A stretch of 64,000 nt of DNA from Pseudoxanthomonas sp. CF125 (lineage in GTDB: Bacteria > Pseudomonadota > Gammaproteobacteria > Xanthomonadales > Xanthomonadaceae). The stretch is from assembly GCF_900104085.1 (NCBI RefSeq), contig NZ_FNLD01000001.1:999935-1063934 (forward strand), written 5' to 3'. Position numbers and translations under genes: made by a program. Numbering within the stretch: position 1 is the first letter of the stretch; each line of letters begins with the position of its first letter. The notes below the pieces were generated by a model. That model did no database searches. It saw only the letters and a program-made list of their open reading frames with translations, and had not been told where the DNA came from. Positions 7,672 to 16,384 of this stretch are shown one piece after another.

Positions 7672-8886
7672 ATGGATCTCAAGAGCGGCTATCCGTACTG
7701 GGCGATCAAGAATGGATTGATGCACGCATTCCCTCCGTTGCGGGCGGATCTGCGATGCGAAGTGGCCGTCATCGGCGGCGGCATTACCGGCGCGTTGATC
7801 GCCGACGAACTGGCCGGACACGGCCATGAGATTGCACTGATCGAGCAACGCGACGCGGGCTGGGGAAGTTCCTCCGCCAGCACCGCCCTGCTGCAGTACG
7901 AGATAGACATCCACATGATCGATCTGGCCAAGCGGTACGGCGAAGCCGATGCGCTACTGGCCTACGGCAAGTGTGCAGAAGCCATCGGGATGCTGCAGGA
8001 CAAGGCGCGCGACATCCGCGATGTGGATTTCGCCTGCGCGGACAGCCTGTACTACGCCAGCAAACGCCGCCATGCCGGCGTATTGCGCGATGAATTCGCG
8101 ATGCGCCTGCGCCACGGCTTCCAAGTGGAGTTGCTGCAGCACGACGACCTGCGCGAACGCTACGGTATCGGCGCACCGGTAGCGATACTGAGCCACCAGG
8201 CCGCGCGCATCGATCCTTACCGCATGGCTTATCGCTTGTTGGCGCGCTTGCAGGAACGCGGCAGCGCCATTTTCGATCGCACCGGAATCGAAAGCATCCA
8301 GGCCACTTCGCGCAGCGTCGCTTTGCGGACGACGGAGGGCCATACGATCCGGGCCGGCCATGCAGTGCTGGCGGCAGGTTATGCCAGCCAACACTGGCTG
8401 AAGAAAAAAGTGGCGCAGAACCGCAGCAGCTACGCCTTCATCACCGACCCGATCGACGACCAGGCGCTCGGGCCGCTCAAAACGACCATGCTGTGGGAAT
8501 CGGCTCGCCCTTATCTGTACATGCGCAGCACGGGCGACGGGCGCTTGCTGGTAGGCGGAGAGGACGACAGCGTGGATATCCCGGCCAAGCGCGATGCGCG
8601 GGTCGAAAAGAAGGCGCGCACGCTGGGTAAGAAAGTGGCCGGCCTGTTTCCGCATCTGCCGCTTGCGCCCGCATTCGCATGGGCGGGAACTTTCGCCGAA
8701 ACCGAAGACGGACTGCCTTTCTTCGGCGTGCATCCGCAACTGGGGCCGCGCGTGCACTTCGCCATGGCCTACGGCGGCAATGGAATTTCCTACAGCATGC
8801 TGGGCGCCGGGTTGTTGCGGGCGTCGATTGAGAAGCGCAGGCATCCGTTGAGCGAGTTGTTCGGATTCGGCCGGCTTGAACGCTGA
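7672..8886 (+). CDS. FAD-dependent oxidoreductase (DAO family)
   Basis: A protein of 404 residues. The dinucleotide-binding motif VAVIGGGITGALIADEL (Gly35, Gly37, Gly40) is followed by an acidic strand end (LIEQRDAGWGSSSAS), the GxxSxxS FAD loop of the D-amino-acid-oxidase/GlpD fold. A second FAD contact is the C-terminal FAYGGNG-like segment FAMAYGGNGISYSMLGAGLL. The general reaction would be oxidation of an amine or alcohol with FAD. The natural substrate cannot be read from sequence. The N-terminal LKSGYPYW is often seen in the gamma-glutamylputrescine-oxidase-like branch. It is likely cotranscribed with the TetR gene upstream. Confidence 0.85.
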   Translation: MDLKSGYPYWAIKNGLMHAFPPLRADLRCEVAVIGGGITGALIADELAGHGHEIALIEQRDAGWGSSSASTALLQYEIDIHMIDLAKRYGEADALLAYGKCAEAIGMLQDKARDIRDVDFACADSLYYASKRRHAGVLRDEFAMRLRHGFQVELLQHDDLRERYGIGAPVAILSHQAARIDPYRMAYRLLARLQERGSAIFDRTGIESIQATSRSVALRTTEGHTIRAGHAVLAAGYASQHWLKKKVAQNRSSYAFITDPIDDQALGPLKTTMLWESARPYLYMRSTGDGRLLVGGEDDSVDIPAKRDARVEKKARTLGKKVAGLFPHLPLAPAFAWAGTFAETEDGLPFFGVHPQLGPRVHFAMAYGGNGISYSMLGAGLLRASIEKRRHPLSELFGFGRLER

Positions 8887-9085
8887 AGAAGTTTGGGGCC
8901 ATTACGCGCATACGACGAAGGCCCAGTCTTTCCGGGTTTTATCCCGGATCGGCTGAGCCTTCTAGTCGGAGTCGGGCTTGGTCTTGTCGATTTCCGCCTT
9001 TCTCCAACGGCTGCGACTGTATTCCGACCGACGTTATCGGTACGTCAAAAACAATCGCCGTTTGTCGGCACATCTTCTTGCATAT

Positions 9086-9520
9086 TCAAGGCCACCAGCC
9101 GCGCCCGGTCATGGCATAGCGATCGGCGGCGCGTTCGAAGGGATTACGCACGCTGACGCCGCCGCACAGCAGATAAAGAGGCAGAAATAAAGGACCCAGG
9201 ACCATGTACTGGTAGACATGCGCACGTTCGTGGTCGCCAATCTTGATGCGCGGGTGGTCGCAGCGGCCGGCGCGATGCTCGTAGGTCAGGCATTCCGAAT
9301 CCAGCGTGTCGCCGGTATGCAGGATGGTGTTGCCGAAGGTGATCGCCCCGCCCGGCCCCCACGGCCAACGATGGAAGACCAGCGCGAAATCCCGGCGGCT
9401 GAACTGAACGCTGGCGCCGAAAAGCAGGCCCACGCTTCCGCCGATCAGCCCGATCAGGGTGTTGGGCAGCGTCCACAGGATTCCAAGTACGCGCAACGTG
9501 GCCGAAGCGACCTTCCCCAT
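9086..9520 (-). CDS. Small membrane protein with HExxH...ExxxD pattern
   Basis: A protein of 144 residues with a hydrophobic N-terminal hairpin (residues 10-37, Gly-rich) and a second hydrophobic segment at 104-120. Between them lies GDHERAHVYQYM: His97-Glu98-x-x-His101, matching the zinc-peptidase HExxH motif, and later NPFERAADRYA supplies Glu129 and Asp133, the spacing seen in HExxH...ExxAD peptidase-like families such as DUF4157. No named family is recognised with certainty. It starts 6 bases after the PspC-domain gene, so the two form an operon. It may be an inactive relative. Confidence 0.65.
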   Translation of the reverse strand: MGKVASATLRVLGILWTLPNTLIGLIGGSVGLLFGASVQFSRRDFALVFHRWPWGPGGAITFGNTILHTGDTLDSECLTYEHRAGRCDHPRIKIGDHERAHVYQYMVLGPLFLPLYLLCGGVSVRNPFERAADRYAMTGRGWWP

Positions 9521-9526
9521 CGGGGT

Positions 9527-9730
9527 TCAGTCTGCTTCCTGCGGCATCAGCAGCCACAGGATCAGGTACACCAAAATGCCGGGAAACGCGGCCGAAGCGA
9601 TCGACACGATCACGAATACCGCACGCAGCAAAGTGGAGCTCCAGCCGAAACGATGCGCAATGCCGCCCATCACCCCGGCCAGCATGCGGTCGTTGAGCGA
9701 ACGGGCGAAAGGTTTTGCCTGGTCAGCCAT
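9527..9730 (-). CDS. PspC-domain envelope stress protein
   Basis: 67 residues that are almost entirely one PspC domain: a short polar start, the signature RMLAGVMGGIAHRFGWSSTLLRAVFV, and a second hydrophobic stretch GILVYLILWLLMPQ. PspC domains sit in the inner membrane and sense envelope stress. Stand-alone short versions are common in Xanthomonadaceae and need not belong to a Psp operon; no pspA or pspF lies nearby. It is first in a two-gene operon with the HExxH membrane protein. Confidence 0.85.
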   Translation of the reverse strand: MADQAKPFARSLNDRMLAGVMGGIAHRFGWSSTLLRAVFVIVSIASAAFPGILVYLILWLLMPQEAD

Positions 9731-9769
9731 TGCGATCTCCGGGAGTCGGCATTGCGAAAGTCTAGCGCG

Positions 9770-10147
9770 TCAGCGCGCAGGTGCGGCCTTGTGGCGCAGT
9801 TTCTGCAACTGTCCACCGAACCAGGCCGAAGCATCCTGCTCCTTGCCCTGGCATTTCACCCGATACGAGCGCCCGCTCACGCTGCTTTCGCTGGCGGCAC
9901 GCTGGATGAACTGTTCGGCGGTATCGACCCTGTCCTTCTTCAGCAGGTAGTCGTATTTGCGCTGCAGGTGGGCACGCGCCTCGGCCGCGCCGTACCAGCT
10001 GCCGTTGCGCTGGAACTGGCAGCCGGAATGCGACAGCGCATCCATCAGCTGTCCGATTTCCTTTTTTGCGGCCGGCGATGGTGCGGCCAAGGTCAAAGTG
10101 GAGGCCAGCAAGAGCGCGCAGATCAATAGTGCTTTCTGAAACATCAT
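9770..10147 (-). CDS. DUF5329-family secreted protein
   Basis: A protein of 125 residues with a clear signal peptide (MMFQKALLICALLLASTLTLAA, cleavage after AA-P). The mature part matches the DUF5329 pattern I know from proteobacteria: KEIGQLMDAL, SGCQFQRNGSWYGAAEARAH, LQRKYDYLL and AEQFIQRAASESSVSGRSY, with two cysteines (in SGCQF and VKCQG) likely forming a disulfide. The role of this family is unknown. It is probably periplasmic. It is the last minus-strand gene before the PspC pair, 39 bases upstream of it. Confidence 0.75.
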   Translation of the reverse strand: MMFQKALLICALLLASTLTLAAPSPAAKKEIGQLMDALSHSGCQFQRNGSWYGAAEARAHLQRKYDYLLKKDRVDTAEQFIQRAASESSVSGRSYRVKCQGKEQDASAWFGGQLQKLRHKAAPAR

Positions 10148-10166
10148 TTTCGTCCGTGTGAGAACC

Positions 10167-10204
10167 GTAGGAGCGACGTAAGTCGCGACTTACGTCGCTC
10201 CTAC
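10167..10204. repeat. Perfect 38-bp palindrome, GTAGGAGCG type
   Basis: gtaggagcgacgtaagtcg meets its exact complement with no loop between the arms. It lies between phaC (ending 10215) and the DUF5329 gene. Related GTAGGAGC elements lie at 17438 and 42521-42617, so this is a dispersed REP-like family. It may also terminate the phaEC transcript. Confidence 0.9.
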
Positions 10205-10214
10205 AAGTGTCCCC

Positions 10215-11285
10215 TCAGCGTGCACGCTTGGCCAGCCATTCGTGGATGGCGGTGGGCACTTCGCGCTGGGCACGGCTGGAAACATAGATGCCTATATGGC
10301 CGCCTTTGAAACTCAACTCGGTGTAGTCGTTCGTGCCCGCAAGCTTCTGCAGCGCGCGCGACGCATCCGGCGGCACCAGATGATCCTGTTCGGCGAAAAC
10401 ATTGAGGATGGGCATGTCCACATAGCCCAGGTCCACCGGCTCGCCGTCGATTTCGATGCCGCCGTTGACGAAGCCGTTGCCCTGGTAGAACTGCTTGATG
10501 AACTGGCGGAAGGCCTCGCCCGCCAGATCGGGCGAATCGAAGATCCATTTTTCCATGCGCAGGAAATCCTCGACCGCGTGCTTGTCGTCCAGGATGTCGA
10601 TGAGGCCCACGTATTTCTGCAGGTGCAGGCGGAACGGCTTCAACATCAGATAGCTGGAATTCATCAGATCCGCAGGCACGTTGCCCAGCGTATCGACGAA
10701 CAGGTCCACGTCCATGTTCTGCGTCCAGTTGGACAGCATGTTGTCCGGCGTATGGAAATCCACCGGCGTCACCATGGTGATCAGGTTCTTGACTTTCTCC
10801 GGGTGCAACGAGGCGTAGCACAGCGAAAACGCCCCGCCCTGGCAGATGCCGAGCAGGTTGACCGCATCCAGCCCGAAGCTGCGGCGCAGATGGTCGACCG
10901 CGCCGTCGATGAAACGGTTGATGTAGTCGTCCAGCATCAGGAAGCGGTCGGAGCGGTCCGGGTAGCCCCAGTCGATGATGTAGACGTCCTCGCCGCGCGC
11001 CAGCAATCCCTTCACCAACGAGCGGTCGGACTGCAGATCGACCATGTAAGGGCGGTTGACCAGCGCGTAGGCGATCAGCAACGGCACCCTGGCGGTCGGC
11101 GCCTGTTCGCCGACGAAGCGGTACAGCACCACCTTGCCGTCGCGCCAGACTTCCTGTTTTTGGGTTGCGCCGTACTGGACGTCATCGACTTCCGGCAAGG
11201 TGCGCAATCCCGCGGCAAGCTTCTGCTGCAGGGCCATGGCCTCCTGCGCCAGCGCAGCGGGCGTGAAATTCAACGGTCCGTTCAT
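10215..11285 (-). CDS. phaC: Class III poly(3-hydroxyalkanoate) synthase, PhaC subunit
   Basis: A protein of 356 residues, the typical size of class III PhaC. It polymerises (R)-3-hydroxybutyryl-CoA into granules together with PhaE. The alpha/beta-hydrolase core shows the lipase-box-like GICQGG with nucleophile Cys148, Asp301 in AEQDHLVPP, and His330 in FKGGHIGIY. These match Cys149, Asp302 and His331 of the Allochromatium vinosum enzyme with an offset of one. It overlaps phaE by four bases (ATGA), so synthesis of the two subunits is coupled. The rest of the neighbourhood holds hydroxybutyrate and acetate genes. Confidence 0.95.
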   Translation of the reverse strand: MNGPLNFTPAALAQEAMALQQKLAAGLRTLPEVDDVQYGATQKQEVWRDGKVVLYRFVGEQAPTARVPLLIAYALVNRPYMVDLQSDRSLVKGLLARGEDVYIIDWGYPDRSDRFLMLDDYINRFIDGAVDHLRRSFGLDAVNLLGICQGGAFSLCYASLHPEKVKNLITMVTPVDFHTPDNMLSNWTQNMDVDLFVDTLGNVPADLMNSSYLMLKPFRLHLQKYVGLIDILDDKHAVEDFLRMEKWIFDSPDLAGEAFRQFIKQFYQGNGFVNGGIEIDGEPVDLGYVDMPILNVFAEQDHLVPPDASRALQKLAGTNDYTELSFKGGHIGIYVSSRAQREVPTAIHEWLAKRAR

Positions 11286-12682
11286 TTGCGCGCCTTCTGT
11301 TTGCCGGCGCCCTTCTGCTTGCCGGCAGCGGGCCCCTCAGGAGTATTGACGGCCGCATAGCGCGCGACCCAATCCTTCATCGATACCACCCGGCCATTTC
11401 CGGACGAAACCGGAACGGCTTTGGCGGCCGCTTTGGTAGCAGCTGGCTGCTTGGCGGGCGCGCGCTTGGCGGCGGCAACCTTGCGGCTGGACGCGGCTGC
11501 CTTCTTCGCGGCGACTTTTTTGGGAACCTTCTTTTCAGGCGCCTTCTTCTCGGGTGCCTTCTGCTCGACAGTGGCGGGCTTGGCCGCCAGCTTGCGCGCG
11601 GCCTTTTTGCGCGGCGCGGTCCGTTTGCTCGCCGGCTTGCGCACCGGTTGCGGCTTGCGCGCGACCGTCTTGGATGCCGTGCGGCGCGACTTGGCTTTGG
11701 CAGGAGCGGCGGCGACGGGCTCGGGCGCAGATACAGGCGCCCGAGGCGCGGGAGCCGCCCTGCGCTCGGCGGCGGGGCGCGCGCTGGCCGAAGCGGCGCG
11801 GCGCAAGGCGCGTTCCAGATCGGCGATCTTGCGGTGCGCCGAATCGATCTCGGTCCGGGTCGGCATGCCGAACAAACCGGTCAAGTGCTCCACTTCAAGC
11901 TGGATGGCCGCGCGCAGGCGCATCTGCGCATTGGTCAGCGCGCCATAGACTTCGCGGAATTCGGCCGACAAGGCGATTTCAGCATAGGCCTGCTCGGCCG
12001 AATCGATCCACAGGTCGAACAGTGCGCGCGCGCTGGTGAGCTGACGGCCCGGCTCTTCGTGGGCGGTGAGCTTGTCTTCGAACACATCGAAGGCGCGCTG
12101 CGCGCACTTCATCATCAGCGCATTGAATGCGTCGGTCTGGTGCTGATAGTCCTGCTGCGCCAGCTGCAGCGCCTGCCAGCGCTCCTGGTGTTCGCGGTAC
12201 TGGCCGAAGGCCGGCAATTGCTGCCAGCGCTGGCTCTGCTGCTGGAACCCTTCGAGATAGGGTTTGACCTGGTCCAGCCACTCGTCCAACCCATGGGCGC
12301 CCTGCCCGCGCATGGCCTTGAACATGTCTGGGAAAGGGTTGTCCGCGTTGGCGCCCATCGCGCGGCGCCAGGCCTGGCCGATCTCGGAGGCGCTGTTGTC
12401 CTGGCCGGCGAATTGTGCCGCCACCTGCTGCATCTGCCCGAACCACTGGCTGGCCTGCTGGTTGAAGCGCGCGACCGCGTCGTTGGCCTGACCGGGCCCG
12501 CCGGGCATCAATTGCGCCCACCAGTCCACTGCCTGCTGCCATTGGTTGGCCGGCTGTGCGGGAACCGCGGCGCCCAGGCCGCCCTGCCGCATCGCCTGAC
12601 CCCAGGCGCTCCAGTACTGCCGCGCCATCGCCTCGAAATCGCCCGCGTTGCCGGACCCGCCATTGAAACCATTGCCGAACAT
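11282..12682 (-). CDS. phaE: Class III PHA synthase subunit PhaE with Lys/Ala-rich tail
   Basis: The N-terminal 290 residues (FEAMARQYWSAWGQAMRQ onward, Gln/Trp-rich helices, the coiled region near SAHRKIADLERALRRA) match PhaE, the non-catalytic partner that activates PhaC. I place the start at ATG 12682 because gggaggg lies 6 bases upstream; a TTG two codons earlier would overlap it. The protein has 466 residues, about 100 more than the A. vinosum subunit. The excess is a tail of Lys, Ala and Pro repeats (encoded at about 11300-11720), similar in composition to histone H1 and PhaF phasins that bind DNA, ending in a short folded-looking segment VVSMKDWVARYAAVN. It overlaps phaC by four bases. 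Confidence 0.9.
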   Translation of the reverse strand: MFGNGFNGGSGNAGDFEAMARQYWSAWGQAMRQGGLGAAVPAQPANQWQQAVDWWAQLMPGGPGQANDAVARFNQQASQWFGQMQQVAAQFAGQDNSASEIGQAWRRAMGANADNPFPDMFKAMRGQGAHGLDEWLDQVKPYLEGFQQQSQRWQQLPAFGQYREHQERWQALQLAQQDYQHQTDAFNALMMKCAQRAFDVFEDKLTAHEEPGRQLTSARALFDLWIDSAEQAYAEIALSAEFREVYGALTNAQMRLRAAIQLEVEHLTGLFGMPTRTEIDSAHRKIADLERALRRAASASARPAAERRAAPAPRAPVSAPEPVAAAPAKAKSRRTASKTVARKPQPVRKPASKRTAPRKKAARKLAAKPATVEQKAPEKKAPEKKVPKKVAAKKAAASSRKVAAAKRAPAKQPAATKAAAKAVPVSSGNGRVVSMKDWVARYAAVNTPEGPAAGKQKGAGKQKARK

Positions 12683-12895
12683 TTCCAACCCTCCCAGGCT
12701 ACTTTCCGATCATAGCAATCGGCGGTTTCCTACCGGTTATTTCTGAACGTCGCCGCCCTCAAAACGAACTGATTTGGCATGAATCCATGCACTGACCCAG
12801 GCTGGCTCCGGCCTTCCCTCACCCGCCTTCGGCACCCTCTCAGCCTTGCACACCCTGCAGGTGCCATGAACGGGAGAAGGGCGCTTCGTTTATTT

Positions 12896-13510
12896 TCAGG
12901 GTTTCGGAATGCGCAGCGTCTTGCTGATCATCAGCGACCCGGACACCGCGAACACCAGCACCAGCGGATGCAGCAGCCATGGCCCCAGCCGGAACGAGCC
13001 GAACCACACCGATTCCCCCAGGTTGCCGCTGGCCGCGGCAACGGCAAGCAGGACCACCAGCAGCAGGCTGGTGGGAATGGGCGTGCCCTCGAAGTACTTC
13101 ACTTTGTCGTCTTCCCCGGACAGCTGTTCGGCGGTGACGTTGTAGCGCGCCAGGCGACTGACCCCGCAGCACACGAAGTAACTCAACACCACCCAGTCCC
13201 AACCGCCCTGCAGCCCGCAGGCATAGGCCAGCGCTGCCGGGGCGACGCCGAAGGAAATCACATCGGCCAGCGAATCCAGTTCGCGGCCCAGGGTGGACGA
13301 GGACTTGCGCCAGCGCGCTATGCGTCCATCCAACGCATCGAAAATGAAGGCCAGCGGGATCAGCGCCATGCCGATCAGCAGGTCGCGCACCTGGCCTTCG
13401 TGCAGATAGCGCATGGATGCGAACACCGCGCCGGTGCCGCAGAAGGCATTGGCCAGGGTGAACCAGTCGGCCAGGTGGAAGTCGCGCAGCATGGAAAAAT
13501 GGCGGGGCAT
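12896..13510 (-). CDS. pssA: CDP-diacylglycerol-serine O-phosphatidyltransferase
   Basis: This integral membrane enzyme of 204 residues makes phosphatidylserine, the precursor of phosphatidylethanolamine. The CDP-alcohol phosphotransferase motif is complete: Asp58, Asp61-Gly62, Ala65-Arg66, Gly75, Asp79 and Asp83 in the segment FDALDGRIAR...GRELDSLAD. Five or six membrane spans surround it. The N-terminal DWFTLANAFCGTGAVFAS and the size fit type II (Bacillus-like) PssA more than the E. coli soluble enzyme. An aagga ribosome-binding site precedes ATG 13510. It appears to be a single gene between phaE and the oligomer hydrolase. Confidence 0.9.
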   Translation of the reverse strand: MPRHFSMLRDFHLADWFTLANAFCGTGAVFASMRYLHEGQVRDLLIGMALIPLAFIFDALDGRIARWRKSSSTLGRELDSLADVISFGVAPAALAYACGLQGGWDWVVLSYFVCCGVSRLARYNVTAEQLSGEDDKVKYFEGTPIPTSLLLVVLLAVAAASGNLGESVWFGSFRLGPWLLHPLVLVFAVSGSLMISKTLRIPKP

Positions 13511-13599
13511 CTCGTTCCTTCATCCATCGATGACGACAAGACTGCCAAAACCGGTGTTAAGACCGCAAGGCGGCAGCAAAGGCAGGGAGCGGCGTCGTT

Positions 13600-13720
13600 G
13601 GGAGCGGCGTCCCGCCGCGAGCTCTTAAGCCGCCAGGAAACCTCCGAACAGTTCGGATGACAGACTGGAATGGCGCTTCACTGGCGCAAGTTCACAAGCT
13701 CGCGGCGGGACGCCGCTCCC
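13600..13720. repeat. 24-bp perfect inverted repeats around 73 bases
   Basis: gggagcggcgtcccgccgcg (13600 onward, 24 bases) and its exact complement (13697-13720) flank 73 bases between pssA and the hydrolase gene. Each arm also contains a smaller self-complementary core (gcggcgtcccgccgc). Transcribed from either side it gives a long hairpin. Confidence 0.85.
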
Positions 13721-13734
13721 ACGTTCTGTGGCGG

Positions 13735-15588
13735 TCAGGGCTGCGCTGGAATCGCGAATTGCCCCGCCTCTACCGCTCCAGCCCCGCGCGGCTTCGCTTC
13801 AATGACCGCATCCGAGAGGCGCCCGCCCTTGCCATCCAGCTGCGCGGACACCTGGTCCAGCGCGGCGTACACGTACGGAAGCACCGGCACGTAGCGCGCT
13901 CCGTAGACAGGCAAGGCGAGGAAGCCATCGAAATGCTGCGCATGCCTGACCTGCCAGTAGCTGACCTCGCGACCGGCTGTCTTGGCTGCGGCCACATAAG
14001 GCGCGCTGCTGAAGGCGGGCGGCACCAGTCCGTCGTCCAGGCCATGCACCACCACTACCGGCAGACCTTTGCGCGGCATCGCTGCCTGCGTTTGCGCCAC
14101 TCCGCTGGCCAATGCCGTGTCGGCGCCGGCATCCAGCAGCCCGCGCAGGCACTGCAATCCGGGCAAGGTGAAATCAGGCGCCGCCAGTTTGCTGTCGATG
14201 ATCCCCACCCCCGCTCCAGGAGGAATGCCGGTGCCGTCGGCGAACCAGGCGTTGCGTTCGGCTTCGGTGGAGGCGCGTGGCGAGAAATCGGCATTCTGCG
14301 CGGCGAACGAATAGCCGCAGGGGTGCGCGCCGACGCTGGCGCGCGCATAGGCCGAGGCATAAGTCACGGCCACCGCGCGCCACAGATCGAAGCCGACGCT
14401 CAGCGCGCCAGCGGTCAACGCCTCATCGGTCCAGCCATGGGCGCGCAACTTTTCGTAAGCGTTCTTGGCCTGCGCCTGCGTATCGGCGCCGTCGATCAGT
14501 CCGGCGCTTTTCAATGCGGCGCAACGTGCGGTCCACAGCGGTTCGGCCTGCGCGCGCAACGGCGGTTGCGGCAGCGAATCGGCAGGCAGCCGCAACAGCG
14601 CGCAGGGCATCAACAGAGCCGCTTCGGTGGTGTAGTCGTACAACGTGCGGCTGCCGGACCCGGGCACGTACACATTCGGTTCGCCGGCGACCACCGCATC
14701 CAGCCAGTTCTCATCGGCGCCGTCGCCTGCCGGTTCGGCCGCACGCAGCACTGCGCCGCCGCCATTGGAAATGCCGACCGCGATGATGCGCGTGTTGCCG
14801 AAGGTGAAAGGGCCTGCCTGCGGGAAGGCGCGATCCAGCGACGCGAGTGCGAATTCGGCGGCCTGCTTCACATGCCGGCCCCAATCGGCTTCCGGGTTGT
14901 CGCCGGAATGCGCATGCTTGAAGGCCACCCCGGAGGCCCCGGCCGCAACCTCCGGCCGGAACGCCAAGGTATCGCCATCGCCGCCGCGCGTTCCATCCAG
15001 CCGCACGCCGGTGCGCGTTTCCAGGTCGTAGTAGTCGGTGCCGGCGCCCTTGTCGGTGTAGGCCACCGCGCAACCCTTCGGCAATGCCCACGCACCTGCC
15101 ACGGCAATGGCCCCGTATATGCCGCGCGAGCCGGACGAAGCGGTCACCACCACGCAGCGCTTGTTCAGGTCGAAGGCATCGGGCACCTGCGTCAGCACGC
15201 GGTGCGGCTGGCGTGCGCCAGGCACGGTGGCGAAAGCGGAGAATTCGCGTCCCGGCACGCTGACCACGCTGCCGTAGACCTCGCCATAGCCGCCGGTCGG
15301 CGAAAGGTCGGCGATGCCGCGCCAGTTGTTCCAGATGGCGCGGCGACGCAGTTCCTCGGCGGCCGGGTGGGCAGCGTCCGCGAACGCCGGCGGCGTCATC
15401 GCGCGCAACCCGGCTATTCCCAGCCCTGCGGTCAGCAGATCGTCGTTGCCGCGATGCGCGGTTTCCCGCTGAGGTTGGATCATCGCCGACGCCTCCTTGG
15501 CGCCACGGGAATGGGTGGTGCTGCAAGACGCGCCGATCAGGCAGGCCAGCAGCGCGGCAGCTGCGCGCAAAGACGGATTCCGGTTCAT
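13735..15588 (-). CDS. D-(-)-3-hydroxybutyrate oligomer hydrolase family protein
   Basis: A protein of 617 residues that matches the 3-hydroxybutyrate oligomer hydrolase (3HBOH) family, which cleaves short PHB oligomers to monomers. Seen here are the family-like segments RGIADLSPTGGYG, VVTASSGSRGIYGAI and AVAYTDKGAGTDYYDL, a GxSxG nucleophile motif VGISNGGGAV (Ser274), and late residues VVVHGLDDGLVPP and HAQHFDGF that could carry the Asp and His. The N-terminus is a signal sequence with cysteines at 16 and 22 that allow lipoprotein processing, so export is likely. Together with PhaC/E it suggests both making and reusing polymer or oligomers. Confidence 0.85.
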   Translation of the reverse strand: MNRNPSLRAAAALLACLIGASCSTTHSRGAKEASAMIQPQRETAHRGNDDLLTAGLGIAGLRAMTPPAFADAAHPAAEELRRRAIWNNWRGIADLSPTGGYGEVYGSVVSVPGREFSAFATVPGARQPHRVLTQVPDAFDLNKRCVVVTASSGSRGIYGAIAVAGAWALPKGCAVAYTDKGAGTDYYDLETRTGVRLDGTRGGDGDTLAFRPEVAAGASGVAFKHAHSGDNPEADWGRHVKQAAEFALASLDRAFPQAGPFTFGNTRIIAVGISNGGGAVLRAAEPAGDGADENWLDAVVAGEPNVYVPGSGSRTLYDYTTEAALLMPCALLRLPADSLPQPPLRAQAEPLWTARCAALKSAGLIDGADTQAQAKNAYEKLRAHGWTDEALTAGALSVGFDLWRAVAVTYASAYARASVGAHPCGYSFAAQNADFSPRASTEAERNAWFADGTGIPPGAGVGIIDSKLAAPDFTLPGLQCLRGLLDAGADTALASGVAQTQAAMPRKGLPVVVVHGLDDGLVPPAFSSAPYVAAAKTAGREVSYWQVRHAQHFDGFLALPVYGARYVPVLPYVYAALDQVSAQLDGKGGRLSDAVIEAKPRGAGAVEAGQFAIPAQP

Positions 15589-15717
15589 ACGCCCAAGCTA
15601 CCCCGCCCTGCCACCGGAGTCATCGTACTTTGGTACCACGCTTCGGGTACCTCTATGCTGGTAGGGTCTGACCACCCCACCCGCGCCGTGCGCGTCGCCC
15701 CGGAACATCCCGCCCAC

Positions 15718-16383
15718 ATGCCCAAGCTGCTGATCGCCGACGACCACCCGCTGTTCCGCGCGGCGCTGCGCGGCGCCGCCGCCGATGCGGTGGCGCAGCT
15801 TTCGGTACTGGAGGCCGAGACGCTGGACGGAGTGCTGGTTGCGCTGGAGGCCAATCCCGACATCGACCTGGTGCTGCTCGACCTGCACATGCCCGGCAAC
15901 CACGGGCTGGCCGGGCTGGCGGCGATCCGCGCGCAATACCCGGAAGTGGCGGTAGTGGTGGTCTCCGCCAACGACGATCCGCGCGTGGTGCGGCGTGCGC
16001 TGGACCATGGCGCCGCCGGCTATCTTCCCAAAAGCGCCGGACTGGACGAACTGCGCGATGCGATCCGCAGCGTGCTGGCCTGCGAGCAATGGCTGCCGTC
16101 CTCGCTGCGCGCGACCGTCGCGCGTTCGCAATCCTCGCAACACGACACCGAGCTGGCCGCGCGCCTGGCCAGTCTTTCGCCGCAGCAGTTCCGCGTACTG
16201 ACCCTGGTGGCCGAAGGCCTGTTGAACAAGCAGATCGCCGACCGCCTGGACGTGCAGGAGCGCACGGTGAAGGCGCACCTGACCGCGATCTTCGACCGCA
16301 TGGGCGTACGCAACCGCACCCAGGCCGGCGTAGTCTTGCGGGAGCTGGAGCTCAGCGATCCGGCGCGGCAGATGGAAGGCTGA
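15718..16383 (+). CDS. LuxR/NarL-type response regulator, CrbR-like
   Basis: A protein of 221 residues starting at ATG 15718. The receiver domain has the acidic pair Asp8-Asp9, phosphoacceptor Asp55 (VLLDLHMPG) and Lys105. The LuxR-type helix-turn-helix occupies about 155-212 (LSPQQFRVLTLVAEGLLNKQIADRL, ERTVKAHLTAIFDRMGV). The frame is open far upstream, but the receiver start fixes the N-terminus. With the symporter-type sensor kinase encoded at 17509-20844 it resembles the CrbR/CrbS system that switches on acetyl-CoA synthetase and acetate use in Vibrio and Pseudomonas. The pairing is inferred from domain type and proximity. Confidence 0.85.
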   Translation: MPKLLIADDHPLFRAALRGAAADAVAQLSVLEAETLDGVLVALEANPDIDLVLLDLHMPGNHGLAGLAAIRAQYPEVAVVVVSANDDPRVVRRALDHGAAGYLPKSAGLDELRDAIRSVLACEQWLPSSLRATVARSQSSQHDTELAARLASLSPQQFRVLTLVAEGLLNKQIADRLDVQERTVKAHLTAIFDRMGVRNRTQAGVVLRELELSDPARQMEG

Positions 16384-16384
16384 A

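Noticed and set aside
13657-15717. Long in-frame extension upstream of the response regulator
   Set aside because: The extension is antisense to the oligomer hydrolase and has no domain; the receiver domain starts at 15718.
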